This document shows positions 8,895 through 21,938 of a stretch of 39,147 bases of DNA, piece after piece (the stretch's first letter is position 1; every line of letters starts with the position of its first letter). The stretch is taken from contig JAHDFD010000004.1 in the NCBI GenBank assembly GCA_020628375.1, positions 139,204-178,350 on the forward strand, given 5' to 3'. Both the position numbers and the translations under genes were made by a program. Source of the stretch: Chitinophagales bacterium. GTDB lineage: Bacteria > Bacteroidota > Bacteroidia > Chitinophagales > UBA2359. The notes under the pieces are model-generated. The model saw only the letters and a list, made by a program, of their open reading frames with translations. It was not told the DNA's origin and did not search any database.

Positions 8895-11525
8895 TTAATT
8901 CCCTCTGAAACCAATTTTTCCATTACCAGAAATCTTACGTGCATGATCGCCGGTTAAGAACTCAACATCAGATAAAACAATTGCTTTCATTTGTTCATCA
9001 CGGTTGGCATCGTCAAGATCTGCTAATCTAAGATTTTGTTTGCGAACAACTTCTTCTATTGTATTACGCACTACTCTACCATTTCCGAAGAACTTATCTT
9101 TTCCAAACAGTAAGTGCTTGAAATACATTGATAAATGTTCCATAGCTTCATCACTAACACTATAACCTCTGTCAGCGATCTGGAATCGAGCTATTGCCAT
9201 CAGATCGTCTAACGCCATATCTTCGAAGTGCAGGGTTCTGGTGAAACGCGATTTTAAACCAGGATTTGACTCAACAAATTCTTTCATTTCTTCCGGATAA
9301 CCTGCAACGATCACAGCAAATTGATTGTTCTGATCTTCCATTCGCTTTAATAAGGTTTCGATCGCCTCACTACCATAATCTCCTCTCGATCCACCCTGAT
9401 ATAAAGCATAAGCTTCATCTATGAACAGAATACCACCTTCGGCTTCATTAATTTTTTGCGTTGTTTTAATAGCTGTTTGTCCAACAAAACCTGCCACCAG
9501 ACTCTGACGATCGCACTCAATCAGATGTCCGCGCTCAATAATACCCAAGGCTTTGAAAATTCGCGCCATAATACGCGCAACTGTCGTTTTACCTGTTCCC
9601 GGATTTCCAGTGAATACAGTGTGTAGTGAAAAGCTATTCAATACATCTTGCTTGGTGTCTTTATAAAAACGTACCAACTTAACTAGTTCGTGAATATTTT
9701 GTTTTACCTCTTTTAAACCGATCAACTTATCAAGATCACCTAAAGCTCTTTCCAATTCTTCTTCATTGATCGGAATATCCGGTAATGAGCTTTTCTTTTC
9801 TTTATAAATTCGTTCAAAATCATCAACACGAATTTCTGCTAATTCCTCTTTGCTGATTTCTTCAATAGGCTTATCGGTTTTCATTACACGTAAACCAAGA
9901 TTCATTTTGGCTTTCTCGATCGTATTATAAACCATACGCGCATTTCCGAAGAAACGGTCGCGCTTACGGAAAGCTTCTACTAATTTATCGTATAAATATG
10001 CTTTAGCCTGTGGACTGAGTATAACATCTTTTTCTCTAGAAGCATAATCAGCGATCTCGATCAATTCCTGAGGTAAGTAATCAGGGAAATCGAACTTTAG
10101 GTTCAATCGCGATTTAAGTCCGGCATTTGAATCGAGGAAAGTCTCCATTTCAGACGGATAGCCCGCAAAGATGATCGCAATATCTCCGCGTCCATCTGAT
10201 AATTCTTTCACCAGAATCTCTATTACCTCCCGGCCAAAGTCTTTATTATCTTCTTTAGAACGAGATAAAGCGTAAGCTTCATCAATAAATAAAATACCTC
10301 CTTTCGCCTTTTTAATGGCTTCTTTAACTTTAGGTGCTGTTTGTCCTATGTATTCACCGACCAGGTCAGCTCTGTCAACCTCATGTACGTGCCCTTTGCT
10401 AAGTAAACCCATTTTATTATAAATGCGCCCAAGCATTTTGGCTACTGTCGTTTTTCCTGTTCCGGGATTACCGGTAAAAACGGCATGCATTTGAGGCATG
10501 GCTGGTTCCTTGAAACCTTTATCTTTTCTGAGCTGAATAAATCGTAAATATTCGGCGTATTCTTTAACTTTCGTTTTTATTTCTGCAAGACCAACAAGGC
10601 CATCCAGATCTTTCATTACATCATCTAATGAAACGTCAGGATCGATCGATGGATTTAACAAAGGCTCAACAACGCCAACTCTGTTGGGCATATAAGCTTC
10701 GTTGATGCCGTCTTCATAACCTTCACCTACTTCAAATGGAAGAATAGCGATCAACTCATCCATAAAAACGACTTCTAAAGTGTAATTATCATGGAACCAG
10801 GTTCCTCGCGCATCCGATCCCCAACCTGTAGTAATGGTAAAGGTCTGATCATCGCTCCCAAGGCTTTTTAGTTCTACCGTTTCACCTTTGAGTTGCCGTG
10901 CATCATTATAAAAATTGAATTGCAATTCACAGGACCATGGTTCAGGATAAACCAGATTTTTAAAGGTAAATTCAATAAAAATGAAGCGCGTTTCTTTACT
11001 ATCGAATTTTTTATAATAAATACGATCATTCACATCAACTCCTTTATCTCCACTCTCGTAGAGTTTCATTGATTCAATAGAGAAATAAGGATTAAAATCG
11101 GCTGTAACCGGCCCTATATCTTCTACATGAAAATGGGTAGAGGAAATCACTTCACCATCGATAATTACCTCCCAAACATAAACACCTTTTTTCCAGTAAA
11201 GGCCCTGTTTTTTATTTCCCCAACCGTCACGTATGTAAACAATATTATCGTTTTTACTCACCTTCTTTTCTATCGGAAGTGTACATAACTGTGTTCGGCG
11301 GGTTCCTTTTAGTGCGAAGGCACGTAACTCAAGGCTTATCTCCCAATCTTCTTCATCGAATAGTTTATTGAAAAAAGAAAATTCAACATAAACATAAGTA
11401 GTTTCACTCCTGTCGAATACTCGGCGGTATTTTTTCTGCTTACCAGCCATCCATTCAGCAGAACCATAGGTTTTAAGTGCCTTTATTTTCAGTTTGCTTA
11501 GTATGTCGTCCTGGTTATAATTCAT
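8895..11525 (-). CDS. tandem AAA+ ATPase, CbxX/SpoVK type, with duplicated N-terminal domain
   Basis: An 876-residue cytoplasmic ATPase with two AAA+ modules of the CbxX/CfqX (SpoVK, EccA-like) family. Walker A GNPGTGKTT is at 352-360 and 640-648; Walker B ILFIDEA at 411-417 and 699-705; arginine-finger candidates lie in KSRLN (about 473) and KSRFT (about 760). Both sites look intact, so both modules should bind and hydrolyse ATP and form rings. The first 270 residues hold two related beta-rich domains (about 10-135 and 145-268), each with a YVYVEFSF or FIFIEFTF strand and a GWG motif (101-103 and 234-236), probably for substrate binding. This N-terminus is not the EccA TPR region, and I do not recognise it. 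The gene stands alone, divergent from ligA. Remodelling of an unknown partner is inferred. Confidence 0.9.
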   Translation of the reverse strand: MNYNQDDILSKLKIKALKTYGSAEWMAGKQKKYRRVFDRSETTYVYVEFSFFNKLFDEEDWEISLELRAFALKGTRRTQLCTLPIEKKVSKNDNIVYIRDGWGNKKQGLYWKKGVYVWEVIIDGEVISSTHFHVEDIGPVTADFNPYFSIESMKLYESGDKGVDVNDRIYYKKFDSKETRFIFIEFTFKNLVYPEPWSCELQFNFYNDARQLKGETVELKSLGSDDQTFTITTGWGSDARGTWFHDNYTLEVVFMDELIAILPFEVGEGYEDGINEAYMPNRVGVVEPLLNPSIDPDVSLDDVMKDLDGLVGLAEIKTKVKEYAEYLRFIQLRKDKGFKEPAMPQMHAVFTGNPGTGKTTVAKMLGRIYNKMGLLSKGHVHEVDRADLVGEYIGQTAPKVKEAIKKAKGGILFIDEAYALSRSKEDNKDFGREVIEILVKELSDGRGDIAIIFAGYPSEMETFLDSNAGLKSRLNLKFDFPDYLPQELIEIADYASREKDVILSPQAKAYLYDKLVEAFRKRDRFFGNARMVYNTIEKAKMNLGLRVMKTDKPIEEISKEELAEIRVDDFERIYKEKKSSLPDIPINEEELERALGDLDKLIGLKEVKQNIHELVKLVRFYKDTKQDVLNSFSLHTVFTGNPGTGKTTVARIMARIFKALGIIERGHLIECDRQSLVAGFVGQTAIKTTQKINEAEGGILFIDEAYALYQGGSRGDYGSEAIETLLKRMEDQNNQFAVIVAGYPEEMKEFVESNPGLKSRFTRTLHFEDMALDDLMAIARFQIADRGYSVSDEAMEHLSMYFKHLLFGKDKFFGNGRVVRNTIEEVVRKQNLRLADLDDANRDEQMKAIVLSDVEFLTGDHARKISGNGKIGFRGN

Positions 11526-13995
<2,470 letters not shown>

Positions 13996-14043
13996 GATTT
14001 ATATTCCTTGGCGACAAAGAAATAAAAACAGGGCATTCGTCCT

Positions 14044-15441
14044 TTGAAAAAAGATTTACTTAGACCTACCTTTGAATCTGTGATCGGACAATTTTTTAGC
14101 TCAAAATATTGGTTAGCACCAGCAGATAACGCTGCATTAGTTGTTTTTCGGGTAGTTTTTGGTTTTTTGATTACCTGCGAAGCTTGGGGCGCTATCTGCA
14201 CAGGCTGGGTTCATAATACCTTAATTGAACCTGAATTTACTTTTAACTTCATTGGTTTAGACTTTCTGCAACCCTTACCGGGTTATGGAATGTACGGCTG
14301 GTTTTTACTGATGGGTGCTGCCGGTTTCTGTGTTATGATCGGTTGGCGATACCGGACTGCTATGATCGTTTATGCAATTTTATGGACTTCAGTCTATTTA
14401 ATGCAAAAAACCCACTACAATAACCATTACTATATGGCGGTTTTGCTCTGTTGGATAATGGTATTCCTACCAGCTAACCGCGACTTTTCTTTAGATGCTA
14501 AAAATAACCCTGAAATAAGAACACAACACTGCCCGCGTTGGTGTTTACTTTTACTGATGTGTCAATTGGCTATTGTTTATTTCTTCGCTAGTTTCAATAA
14601 AATGCACCTCGACTGGATTCAGGGTTTACCCGTTGATATTTGGTTTAAATACAAATCTAACTATCCGGTAATTGGTTGGATTTATGAAACTGCATTTTTA
14701 AAGTGGGGCGTTGTTTGGGGAGGCATTCTTTATGACTTGCTTATTATTCCGCTTTTACTATGGAGGCGAACCAGAGTATTTGCTTTCTGCTTATCGCTGT
14801 TCTTTCACTTGTTTAATTCTATTACTTTTCAAATCGGTATTTTTCCTTATATGATGATCGGTTTTTCTGTGTTCTTCTTTGAACCACAAACCGTTCGCCG
14901 TTTATTCATTGATCGTTTTAAAAGCTTTCAGGAAACAATTCCATTTGACCAAGCTGCTCTAAAACAATTTAGTTATCAGAAATTAGTGTTAGCTCCAATT
15001 AGTATTTACTTAATTATTCAGTTATTACTTCCACTGCGTCATTTTTATTTCCCCGGTAATGTTAACTGGACAGAAGAAGGACATAGAATGGCTTGGCGAA
15101 TGATGCTGAGAGCTAAATCTGGTTCGATCTACTATAAAGTCAAAAATAAAGATACAGGAAAAGAGACCCGTATTTCTCCCAGAGATTATATGACCAAAGA
15201 CCAGGTGAGGTCTATGTCGAAACGACCTGATATGATCTGGCAGTTTGCTCAGCGACTTAAAGATATTTATTCCGAAAAAGGGCAAGATGTGGCTGTTCAT
15301 GCTGTGGCAAAAGTGAGCTTGAATGGAAGGAAACGTCAAAATTTAATCGACACAAAAGTAGATCTGGCAAGCGAACCGTGGCATCGATTCAAAGCTTCTC
15401 ATTGGATCGTTCCTTTAGAAGAAGATATAAAAACACCTTGA
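14044..15441 (+). CDS. vitamin K-dependent gamma-carboxylase homologue (HTTM protein)
   Basis: A 465-residue membrane protein. Residues about 20-290 form the HTTM helix bundle and about 300-465 a hydrophilic domain. Both match vitamin K-dependent gamma-carboxylase, which carboxylates Glu in proteins while oxidising reduced vitamin K. From memory of the human enzyme, the catalytic base Lys218 lies in a VKKLDADW stretch and His160 in NNHSY; here NKMHLDW (Lys186) and NNHYY (His128) line up with them. The C-terminal part (NWTEEGHRMAWRMML, then DLASEPWHRFKASHWIVPL) also follows the human lumenal domain, so this is more than the bare HTTM domain. The start is TTG 14044: a stop at 14023 excludes ATG upstream, and the first ATG downstream would remove the first helix. 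The substrate is unknown; menaquinone would be the likely cofactor. Confidence 0.85.
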   Translation: MKKDLLRPTFESVIGQFFSSKYWLAPADNAALVVFRVVFGFLITCEAWGAICTGWVHNTLIEPEFTFNFIGLDFLQPLPGYGMYGWFLLMGAAGFCVMIGWRYRTAMIVYAILWTSVYLMQKTHYNNHYYMAVLLCWIMVFLPANRDFSLDAKNNPEIRTQHCPRWCLLLLMCQLAIVYFFASFNKMHLDWIQGLPVDIWFKYKSNYPVIGWIYETAFLKWGVVWGGILYDLLIIPLLLWRRTRVFAFCLSLFFHLFNSITFQIGIFPYMMIGFSVFFFEPQTVRRLFIDRFKSFQETIPFDQAALKQFSYQKLVLAPISIYLIIQLLLPLRHFYFPGNVNWTEEGHRMAWRMMLRAKSGSIYYKVKNKDTGKETRISPRDYMTKDQVRSMSKRPDMIWQFAQRLKDIYSEKGQDVAVHAVAKVSLNGRKRQNLIDTKVDLASEPWHRFKASHWIVPLEEDIKTP

Positions 15442-15476
15442 AAATCTGGACGTTCCTGTCTTAAGATTTTCAAGGT
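15435..15476. terminator. bidirectional terminator between the carboxylase and TonB receptor genes
   Basis: A perfect 13-bp stem, 15435-15447 with 15464-15476 (ACCTTGAAAATCT/AGATTTTCAAGGT), with a 16-nt loop. It begins within the last codons of the carboxylase gene. Leftward transcripts meet five T (15433-15429) after the stem; rightwards there is a short ATTT tail. The two genes converge here. Confidence 0.75.
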
Positions 15477-15506
15477 ATTTAATTCTGAATTTCTACGTTC
15501 TTATAA

Positions 15507-18500
15507 TTAGAACGATTGCTTAATTTTCAAGAACCCGATAGCCCCCATTTCTGGCGTTCCGGGAAAAGTACGATATTTATGATCATAAAATAAATCGGTA
15601 AAGTTATTGACTTCTAAACTTATAGCAGTTCCTTTTGAAAACTTCGGCTGATAAGTAATACGCGTGTCAACATTATAAAAACCTGGAAAATCCTCATCAA
15701 TGTAAACTGCTGAGTTCGCAGGAAAGCCTGTTTGAGCCCTCAGGTTTAAACCATAACCAATTCCAGTATCTGCTAATTTATGATCCCAAGAAACTGACAC
15801 TTTATGCTTAGGTGTATTTACACCCAAAAATCCATCTACTTCTTCAAACTCAAAACGATCAGTACTTAAATAGGAATAGGCAAAGCCTGCTTGCATATCT
15901 CCGTTTTGTTTTACCAAATAGTTTCCTCCTACGTCAAAACCCCATAGTGTTATGTCTCCTAAATTTTTATAGGTAAGAATTAAGTCATCTCCAACAAATC
16001 CTTCTTCATTTTCAGGAGTAATCAAACCAACACCAATTTGTGCATTAGAATCTTGAATAATTTTTACAATCTCATCAAAAGCATCTTCGTTTTGTTCAAC
16101 TACATATTGTCCCCCTTCTATCAAACCAGAAATAATTGGATTCCATGTCTCTAAATTATCTCTGAGATATTCATTCATTAAATTATCCAAGTCATCAGGG
16201 TGAAAACCGACTGTTGGACTCACACTGATTAATGGACTTTGATAATTAGATTTACGTGTTACATAAAAATCAACATTAGCAAAAAGTCTATTTGAAATAA
16301 TACCCTTCCACCCTAATTCGTAGGTTTGAGTAATTGAACTTTTTACTCCTTCAAAATCTGTAATACCATTCACACTACCATCTCCATTCCATAAGTTTTC
16401 CTGAGCTGTTCCGCCAGAAGCAAGACCAATTAAATCTATTCCCACTAAACGGGCATCCTGAATGTCTCCATTTTCACCAGTTATTCCAGCAAAAAGCTGC
16501 TCTACTATAAATTCAACATTAAGGCCTTCAGATCCTTCAGGCAATTCAGCTTGTAACTGAGAACCTACCAAATCGATTAAACCTTGAAAATATACATGAT
16601 TATTAACAGTGTTATTAGTTAATGTATAATATCCATCATCCCAAAAGTTGTGGTAAAGTATTTCTCCTGCTTCATTATAGTTATATTGATAACCATTATA
16701 GTTTCCTATACCTCTAATATCTGATCCTACTTGGAACTCATTTGCTATTGCGAAACCATCATTATAAGGTAGTTCTAAAGTATTTTCTCCCCATACTGGG
16801 TGTAAACCATTAGATAAATCTAAAGAAGTTGCCAATGAAGAGGGGGTACTAAATGCTCTATTATAAGTCAAACGGAGCGTTTGCTTGGGTGTAGGTTTAT
16901 AAGTCATTCCTATACGTGGTGAAATTTGAAACTCCTCGATTAGATCGTGATAATCTGCACGTACAGCTGCTACAAATTTAAATCGTTCATCAAGTTTGTA
17001 ATCTCCTTGTAAATAAGCACCATACTGATTAAAGTTATCTCTATCTTCAAATCGGCCATTTATTGTTCCTTCAGTTTCTGGTCGTGTCATTAATAAATCA
17101 GCCCCATAAATTAGTTGTAAATCATCATCTAATAGTTCTGTACTATGTTGTAATTGTGCTACGTGTAGTTTCGATTTATCAGTGAGTAAATCAAATTGAT
17201 GATAAGGTGGGTTGGCATTTGGTGATAATGCTCCAAATTGTGGAATCAGGTACGTTTCATCACCTGAATTACTAGAATTGGTAAAAAATTGAGCAAATAA
17301 GTTTTTATAACGAAAGCGTGCCTGCGCATACCACATTTGCCATCCTAATGATTGTGCAGCCCCCAAACCTGTTAGTTCTAAATTTTTAGAGCTAGATAAG
17401 CCTCCACTTAAAACAATTTCAGTATCATCAGTAGGTCTAAAGTCTAAACGAGCATCACCATTATAGTTTTGTATAGTAAAATCTCTATCGAAGGTTCTTA
17501 CGTCATTAACATCTCTAGCTGCCCATACCTGGCCATTTGCTTTGGATCCTAAAACATAAGCATCCCCTACAGCTGGCTCTCGGGAAGAAAAAACACCACC
17601 TTCCTGTTCTGTAAAATCATAATATTCCCAGTCTTCTCCTTGCATATATTTACCAGAAATCTTCAAACCAACTTTATCCGAAAATTTAAAGGAAGTTCTT
17701 ATTTCTGGAGTAATTATACCTTTTAACTGCCCTTTTTCTAGACCACTTGCTTCTGGCCATCCTCCTAAGACTTGTCCATCAGTAACTCCTCTTAAACCAG
17801 TTGTTAGTGAAATAGTAGTTTCGTTAAATTTTTCTTGATCGATCGGAGATTTCGTAATGATATGTAAAACACCATCGGCAGCATTCGGTCCATATAATGC
17901 TGCACCTGGTCCACGTACAACCTCCATTTTATCAATATCGTAGTTGTTACCCGGAATCAGCTGAAAAGCATTTACCCTTAAAGAAGGTACACGACCTATA
18001 CGATTATCAACCATTGTCAACATAGCTCCTGAAAAAATATCATTAAACCCACGAATGTTTACGTTAGAGCCTACCAAACCTGTAGTCATAACATCTACAC
18101 CAGGCGTTTTTTTAAGGTTATCTACAGGTGTTAACGAAGCATTGTTCTCGATTCTTTCAGCAGTGATCACACTCACAGAAGCTGGAGCATCTAATATTTT
18201 CTCTTTTCTTTTAGAAGCCGAAATTACTACATCATCCAAAATATTTGTATCCGATTCTAATTGAACATCAATTACATCAGAAGCACCTAACGGTACCTCC
18301 ATTTCTCTCATTCCTACATAAGAAAAGATCAAAGCTGTAGTACCTGCTGGTACTTCAATCGTATAATTTCCATCAAAATCAGTGGCAACACCCCGGCTTC
18401 TATCTTCTTTCGTTAATACAGCTGCACCAATGACCGTTTCTCCGGTATCATCGGTTACTGTGCCTGTAATGGTGCGTTGGGAGTGTGCTAACTGTACGGT

Positions 18501-18545
18501 AAACAGCAGCACGAATAAGCTGAACAGAATTCGTTTCAGTTTCAT
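15507..18545 (-). CDS. TonB-dependent outer-membrane receptor
   Basis: A 1012-residue protein with a signal peptide (about 1-22, ending LAHSQ), a carboxypeptidase-regulatory-like beta domain (about 24-112: TITGTVTDDTGETVIGA, then DGNYTIEVPAG and SYVGM), a plug domain (about 115-230: DDVVISASKRKEKILDAPASVS, NIRGFND, EVVRGPGAALYGPNAADGVLHI) and a 22-strand barrel ending in an aromatic residue (KIKQSF). It uses TonB energy to import a ligand across the outer membrane. No SusD partner is beside it, so it is less likely a SusC glycan importer and more like a siderophore, cobalamin or peptide receptor; the ligand cannot be read from sequence. The 286-bp gap upstream separates it from the leucine operon, which diverges from it. 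Confidence 0.93.
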   Translation of the reverse strand: MKLKRILFSLFVLLFTVQLAHSQRTITGTVTDDTGETVIGAAVLTKEDRSRGVATDFDGNYTIEVPAGTTALIFSYVGMREMEVPLGASDVIDVQLESDTNILDDVVISASKRKEKILDAPASVSVITAERIENNASLTPVDNLKKTPGVDVMTTGLVGSNVNIRGFNDIFSGAMLTMVDNRIGRVPSLRVNAFQLIPGNNYDIDKMEVVRGPGAALYGPNAADGVLHIITKSPIDQEKFNETTISLTTGLRGVTDGQVLGGWPEASGLEKGQLKGIITPEIRTSFKFSDKVGLKISGKYMQGEDWEYYDFTEQEGGVFSSREPAVGDAYVLGSKANGQVWAARDVNDVRTFDRDFTIQNYNGDARLDFRPTDDTEIVLSGGLSSSKNLELTGLGAAQSLGWQMWYAQARFRYKNLFAQFFTNSSNSGDETYLIPQFGALSPNANPPYHQFDLLTDKSKLHVAQLQHSTELLDDDLQLIYGADLLMTRPETEGTINGRFEDRDNFNQYGAYLQGDYKLDERFKFVAAVRADYHDLIEEFQISPRIGMTYKPTPKQTLRLTYNRAFSTPSSLATSLDLSNGLHPVWGENTLELPYNDGFAIANEFQVGSDIRGIGNYNGYQYNYNEAGEILYHNFWDDGYYTLTNNTVNNHVYFQGLIDLVGSQLQAELPEGSEGLNVEFIVEQLFAGITGENGDIQDARLVGIDLIGLASGGTAQENLWNGDGSVNGITDFEGVKSSITQTYELGWKGIISNRLFANVDFYVTRKSNYQSPLISVSPTVGFHPDDLDNLMNEYLRDNLETWNPIISGLIEGGQYVVEQNEDAFDEIVKIIQDSNAQIGVGLITPENEEGFVGDDLILTYKNLGDITLWGFDVGGNYLVKQNGDMQAGFAYSYLSTDRFEFEEVDGFLGVNTPKHKVSVSWDHKLADTGIGYGLNLRAQTGFPANSAVYIDEDFPGFYNVDTRITYQPKFSKGTAISLEVNNFTDLFYDHKYRTFPGTPEMGAIGFLKIKQSF

Positions 18546-18804
18546 TTTAAATTATTTATATATAGATAAAATTATTTCGCGAACGATAAATATAAGAAAA
18601 TTAGCCTTTTCCGCTAATTAACTATTGTTTTTTATGATAAATAATATGCCAAGTATGTTGAATTCTAACAAGACTATTATTTAATTTCAAACTAATCGAT
18701 ATAACAAATTAGCAAACAGTATAAACAAATTCAAATTTTGAGTCCTAAAAATCAGATTTTCTTATTCAGCTTATTGATAGAAACATGTTTATTATTTATG
18801 CCTT

Positions 18805-18812
18805 TATTTTTA
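18805..18812 (+). promoter_or_regulatory. possible -7 element of the leucine operon
   Basis: TATTTTTA at 18805-18812 differs from TAnnTTTG in one base and is 19 nt before the leuC ATG. No -33 TTG at proper spacing. The 286-bp gap 18546-18831 shows no leader peptide rich in leucine codons and no convincing attenuator. Confidence 0.25.
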
Positions 18813-18831
18813 GTAGAAATAAGAGCATATA

Positions 18832-20226
18832 ATGGCTAAAACACTTTTTGATAAGATTTGGGATAAACATATAGTTTTTCAGGAAATTGATTCACCGGCT
18901 GTTTTGTATATCGATACTCATTTGATACATGAAGTAACGAGTCCGCAGGCATTTGATGGACTTCGAAAAAGAGGCATCAAGGTAAGAAGACCAGATAAAA
19001 CCGTAGCAACTACCGACCATAATGTTCCAACCGTAGATCAGCACTTACCCATCAAAGAGATCTTAAGTCGTAAACAGGTGCAAACACTGGTAAAAAACTG
19101 TGAAGACTTTGGAATTGAACTTTATGGATTAGGACATCCATTTCAGGGAATCGTACATGTTATTGGTCCGGAATTGGGCATTACGCAACCTGGTAAAACC
19201 ATCGTTTGCGGCGATAGTCATACAAGTACACACGGCGCGTTCGGTGCTATTGCATTTGGTATTGGCACAAGTGAAGTCGAACAGGTATTAGCTACTCAGT
19301 CCATTCTTCAACAGAAGCCTAAAACCATGAGGATCACTATCAATGGTGCATTAAAGAAAGGGGTTAGTTCAAAGGATATAATCTTATATATTATTTCTAA
19401 GATAGGGACTGGTGGCGGAGCAGGATATTTTGTTGAGTATGCAGGTACAACAATTCAGCAATTAAGTATGGAAGCTCGTATGACCATTTGTAATATGAGC
19501 ATTGAAATGGGCGCCCGTGGCGGATTAATAGCTCCTGACGAAATCACCTATTCTTATCTGAAAGATAAACAGTTTGCTCCCAAAGGTGATGAATGGGATT
19601 TAAAGCTAGCTTACTGGAAAACTTTGTTCTCTGATGATAAAGCTTCTTTCGACAAAGAATATGAATTTGCTGCCGCTGATATTCTGCCGATGATAACTTA
19701 TGGTACTAATCCGGCAATGGGAATTCATATTTCTGAACAAATTCCAACTGAGATACCTGTACATTCTTCAGAAGAATCTTATTTCAAATCTTTGAAATAC
19801 ATGGGTTTTGAAAAAGGTGAAACTATGCTTGACAAGCCAATAGATTATGTGTTCATAGGTTCTTGTACCAATGCAAGAATTGAAGATCTGAGATTAGCAG
19901 CCCAAATAATCAAAGGTCAGCAAAAACACAGTTCTACCGAAGTATGGGTTGTGCCCGGTTCTCAACAAGTAATGAAACAGGTAAAAGCAGAAGGTTTAGA
20001 CAAAATCTTTGAAGCTGCGAATATTCCTATAAGACAAGCCGGATGTTCTGCTTGCTTAGGAATGAATGAAGATAAAGTTCCCGCAGGTAAATATTGCATT
20101 TCTACATCTAACAGAAATTTTGAAGGCAGACAAGGTCCTGGTTCCCGTACACTTCTTGCAAGCCCATTAACAGCCGCAGCTGCGGCAATTACCGGAAAAA
20201 TTACAGATCCGCGACAATTCTTATAA
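18832..20226 (+). CDS. leuC: 3-isopropylmalate dehydratase large subunit
   Basis: LeuC with LeuD isomerises 2-isopropylmalate to 3-isopropylmalate in leucine synthesis. The 464-residue product belongs to the aconitase family. The three cysteine ligands of the [4Fe-4S] cluster are visible: GSCTNAR (Cys345) and [10 protein letters not shown] (Cys405 and Cys408). Other marks are TTDHNVPT, the [15 protein letters not shown] loop and [14 protein letters not shown]. Length is normal (about 465). It opens the operon leuC-leuD-leuB-leuA; leuD starts 9 bp after its stop. Confidence 0.97.
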   Translation: MAKTLFDKIWDKHIVFQEIDSPAVLYIDTHLIHEVTSPQAFDGLRKRGIKVRRPDKTVATTDHNVPTVDQHLPIKEILSRKQVQTLVKNCEDFGIELYGLGHPFQGIVHVIGPELGITQPGKTIVCGDSHTSTHGAFGAIAFGIGTSEVEQVLATQSILQQKPKTMRITINGALKKGVSSKDIILYIISKIGTGGGAGYFVEYAGTTIQQLSMEARMTICNMSIEMGARGGLIAPDEITYSYLKDKQFAPKGDEWDLKLAYWKTLFSDDKASFDKEYEFAAADILPMITYGTNPAMGIHISEQIPTEIPVHSSEESYFKSLKYMGFEKGETMLDKPIDYVFIGSCTNARIEDLRLAAQIIKGQQKHSSTEVWVVPGSQQVMKQVKAEGLDKIFEAANIPIRQAGCSACLGMNEDKVPAGKYCISTSNRNFEGRQGPGSRTLLASPLTAAAAAITGKITDPRQFL

Positions 20227-20235
20227 ACCAATTAC

Positions 20236-20823
20236 ATGAAAAATAAATTTGCAACAGTCATCGACACCGCTATTCCTTTACCAGTACAGGATATCGATAC
20301 CGACCAGATCATTCCTGCCCGTTTTCTCAAAGCAATTTCAAGGGACGGCTTTGGAAAAAATTTGTTTCGAGACTGGAGATACCTCAAGGACAACAGTCTG
20401 AATCCTGATTTTGTATTGAATAAACCTGATTATAAAGGAAGTATTCTTGTTACCGGAAAAAACTTTGGCTGTGGGTCGAGTAGAGAACATGCTGCCTGGG
20501 CAATTGCCGATTACGGATTTAAAGTAGTTATTTCTAGTTTCTTTGCCGATATATTTAAAAATAACGCACTCAATAATGGTATTCTTCCCATAGAAGTTTC
20601 AGACGAAATATTATCATTACTTTTCAAAAAAATAAACGACGATCATCAATTATCAATAAAAGTAGATCTTGAAAAACAAGTGCTCTCATTTTCAGATCGA
20701 TCGGTCAATTTTACGATCAATGCGTATAAAAAAATGTGCCTTCAAAATGGATATGATAACATAGATTACCTACTAAGCAAACAGGCACATATTCAAAAAT
20801 TCGAGAAAGAGAACAATCAATGA
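20236..20823 (+). CDS. leuD: 3-isopropylmalate dehydratase small subunit
   Basis: A 195-residue swivel-domain subunit that completes the active site with LeuC. It has the family motifs [14 protein letters not shown] near residue 19 and [15 protein letters not shown] near residue 76, the latter lining the substrate site. Length is typical (190-200). Its stop codon overlaps the leuB start (ATGA), so the two are translationally coupled. Confidence 0.97.
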   Translation: MKNKFATVIDTAIPLPVQDIDTDQIIPARFLKAISRDGFGKNLFRDWRYLKDNSLNPDFVLNKPDYKGSILVTGKNFGCGSSREHAAWAIADYGFKVVISSFFADIFKNNALNNGILPIEVSDEILSLLFKKINDDHQLSIKVDLEKQVLSFSDRSVNFTINAYKKMCLQNGYDNIDYLLSKQAHIQKFEKENNQ

Positions 20824-21896
20824 ATAGTTACAAAATAGGTATTTTAGCCGGTGATGGAATTGGACCGGAAGTAGTAGATTCAGCCTGTAAAGTCATAGAT
20901 GCGATTGGAAGAAAATATAATTTCAATGTCAGTTATACTTACGACCTTATCGGACATGCTGCAATCGAAAAAACAGGAAACCCTCTACCCGATTCTGCAC
21001 TAACAATGTGTAATAATGTAGATGCCATTTTGCTTGGAGCAGTTGGTATGCCTTTATACGACAACGATCCATCAGCAAAAGTTCGTCCGGAACAAGGTTT
21101 ACTTAAATTACGAAAATCGCTTGGTTTGTTTGCCAACATAAGACCAATCACAATTTTCGATGAATTACTATTCACATCGAGCCTGAAACCCGAAATTTTA
21201 AAAGGAGCAGATATTCTTTTTTATCGTGAATTAACAGGTGGAATTTATTTTGGCACACCCAGAGAAAGAAGGGATAATGGTAATGTAGCAATCGATACAC
21301 TTCGATACGAACGTTCAGAAATAGAAAGAATAGCCCATATGGCATTCAAGGCTGCGAGCAGAAGAAATAAAAAACTTTGCTCTGTTGATAAAGCTAATGT
21401 ATTAGAAAGTTCAAGGCTTTGGCGAGAAACAGTTAATGAATTATCGAAAAATTATCCCGATGTAGCATTAACGCACCTTTTTATCGATAATGCTGCAATG
21501 CAATTAATTCTGAACCCACGACAGTTTGACGTTATCCTTACAGGAAATATGTTTGGCGATATTCTAACAGATGAAGCTTCTCAGATTGCTGGTTCATTAG
21601 GTTTACTCCCTTCTGCCTCTGTTGGGAACAAAGTTGGTTTATACGAACCTGTTCATGGTTCCGCTCCTGATATTGCGGGTAAAAACGTTGCCAATCCTGT
21701 GGCAGCCATCATGTCGGCAGCCCTTATGTTTGAAACTGCTTTTAACAGAAAAAAGGAAGCTGAAGATATTAAGCGTGCTATTTCGCAGGTTTACGCCGAT
21801 GGTTTCAGAACAATAGACCTTGCTCAGGAGACAACAAAAACAGAAAAAATATTACGTACCGATAAATTCACAGAAAAAATAATTGAATCCCTTTAG
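20820..21896 (+). CDS. leuB: 3-isopropylmalate dehydrogenase
   Basis: LeuB oxidises and decarboxylates 3-isopropylmalate to 2-oxoisocaproate with NAD+. The 358-residue product has the beta-decarboxylating dehydrogenase fold: GDGIGPEVV at the start, the substrate Arg set in [31 protein letters not shown], catalytic Tyr in [12 protein letters not shown], the Lys in [14 protein letters not shown], and the metal-binding aspartates in [13 protein letters not shown]. The NAD-type [14 protein letters not shown] loop follows. It overlaps leuD by 4 bp and precedes leuA by 42 bp. Confidence 0.97.
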   Translation: MNSYKIGILAGDGIGPEVVDSACKVIDAIGRKYNFNVSYTYDLIGHAAIEKTGNPLPDSALTMCNNVDAILLGAVGMPLYDNDPSAKVRPEQGLLKLRKSLGLFANIRPITIFDELLFTSSLKPEILKGADILFYRELTGGIYFGTPRERRDNGNVAIDTLRYERSEIERIAHMAFKAASRRNKKLCSVDKANVLESSRLWRETVNELSKNYPDVALTHLFIDNAAMQLILNPRQFDVILTGNMFGDILTDEASQIAGSLGLLPSASVGNKVGLYEPVHGSAPDIAGKNVANPVAAIMSAALMFETAFNRKKEAEDIKRAISQVYADGFRTIDLAQETTKTEKILRTDKFTEKIIESL

Positions 21897-21938
21897 GTCT
21901 TAACCATTGCTTTTCAAATAATCATTAAAAATTCATAC

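Noticed and set aside
15025..15339. Minus-strand frame inside the carboxylase gene
   Set aside because: Antisense shadow of a well-matched domain.
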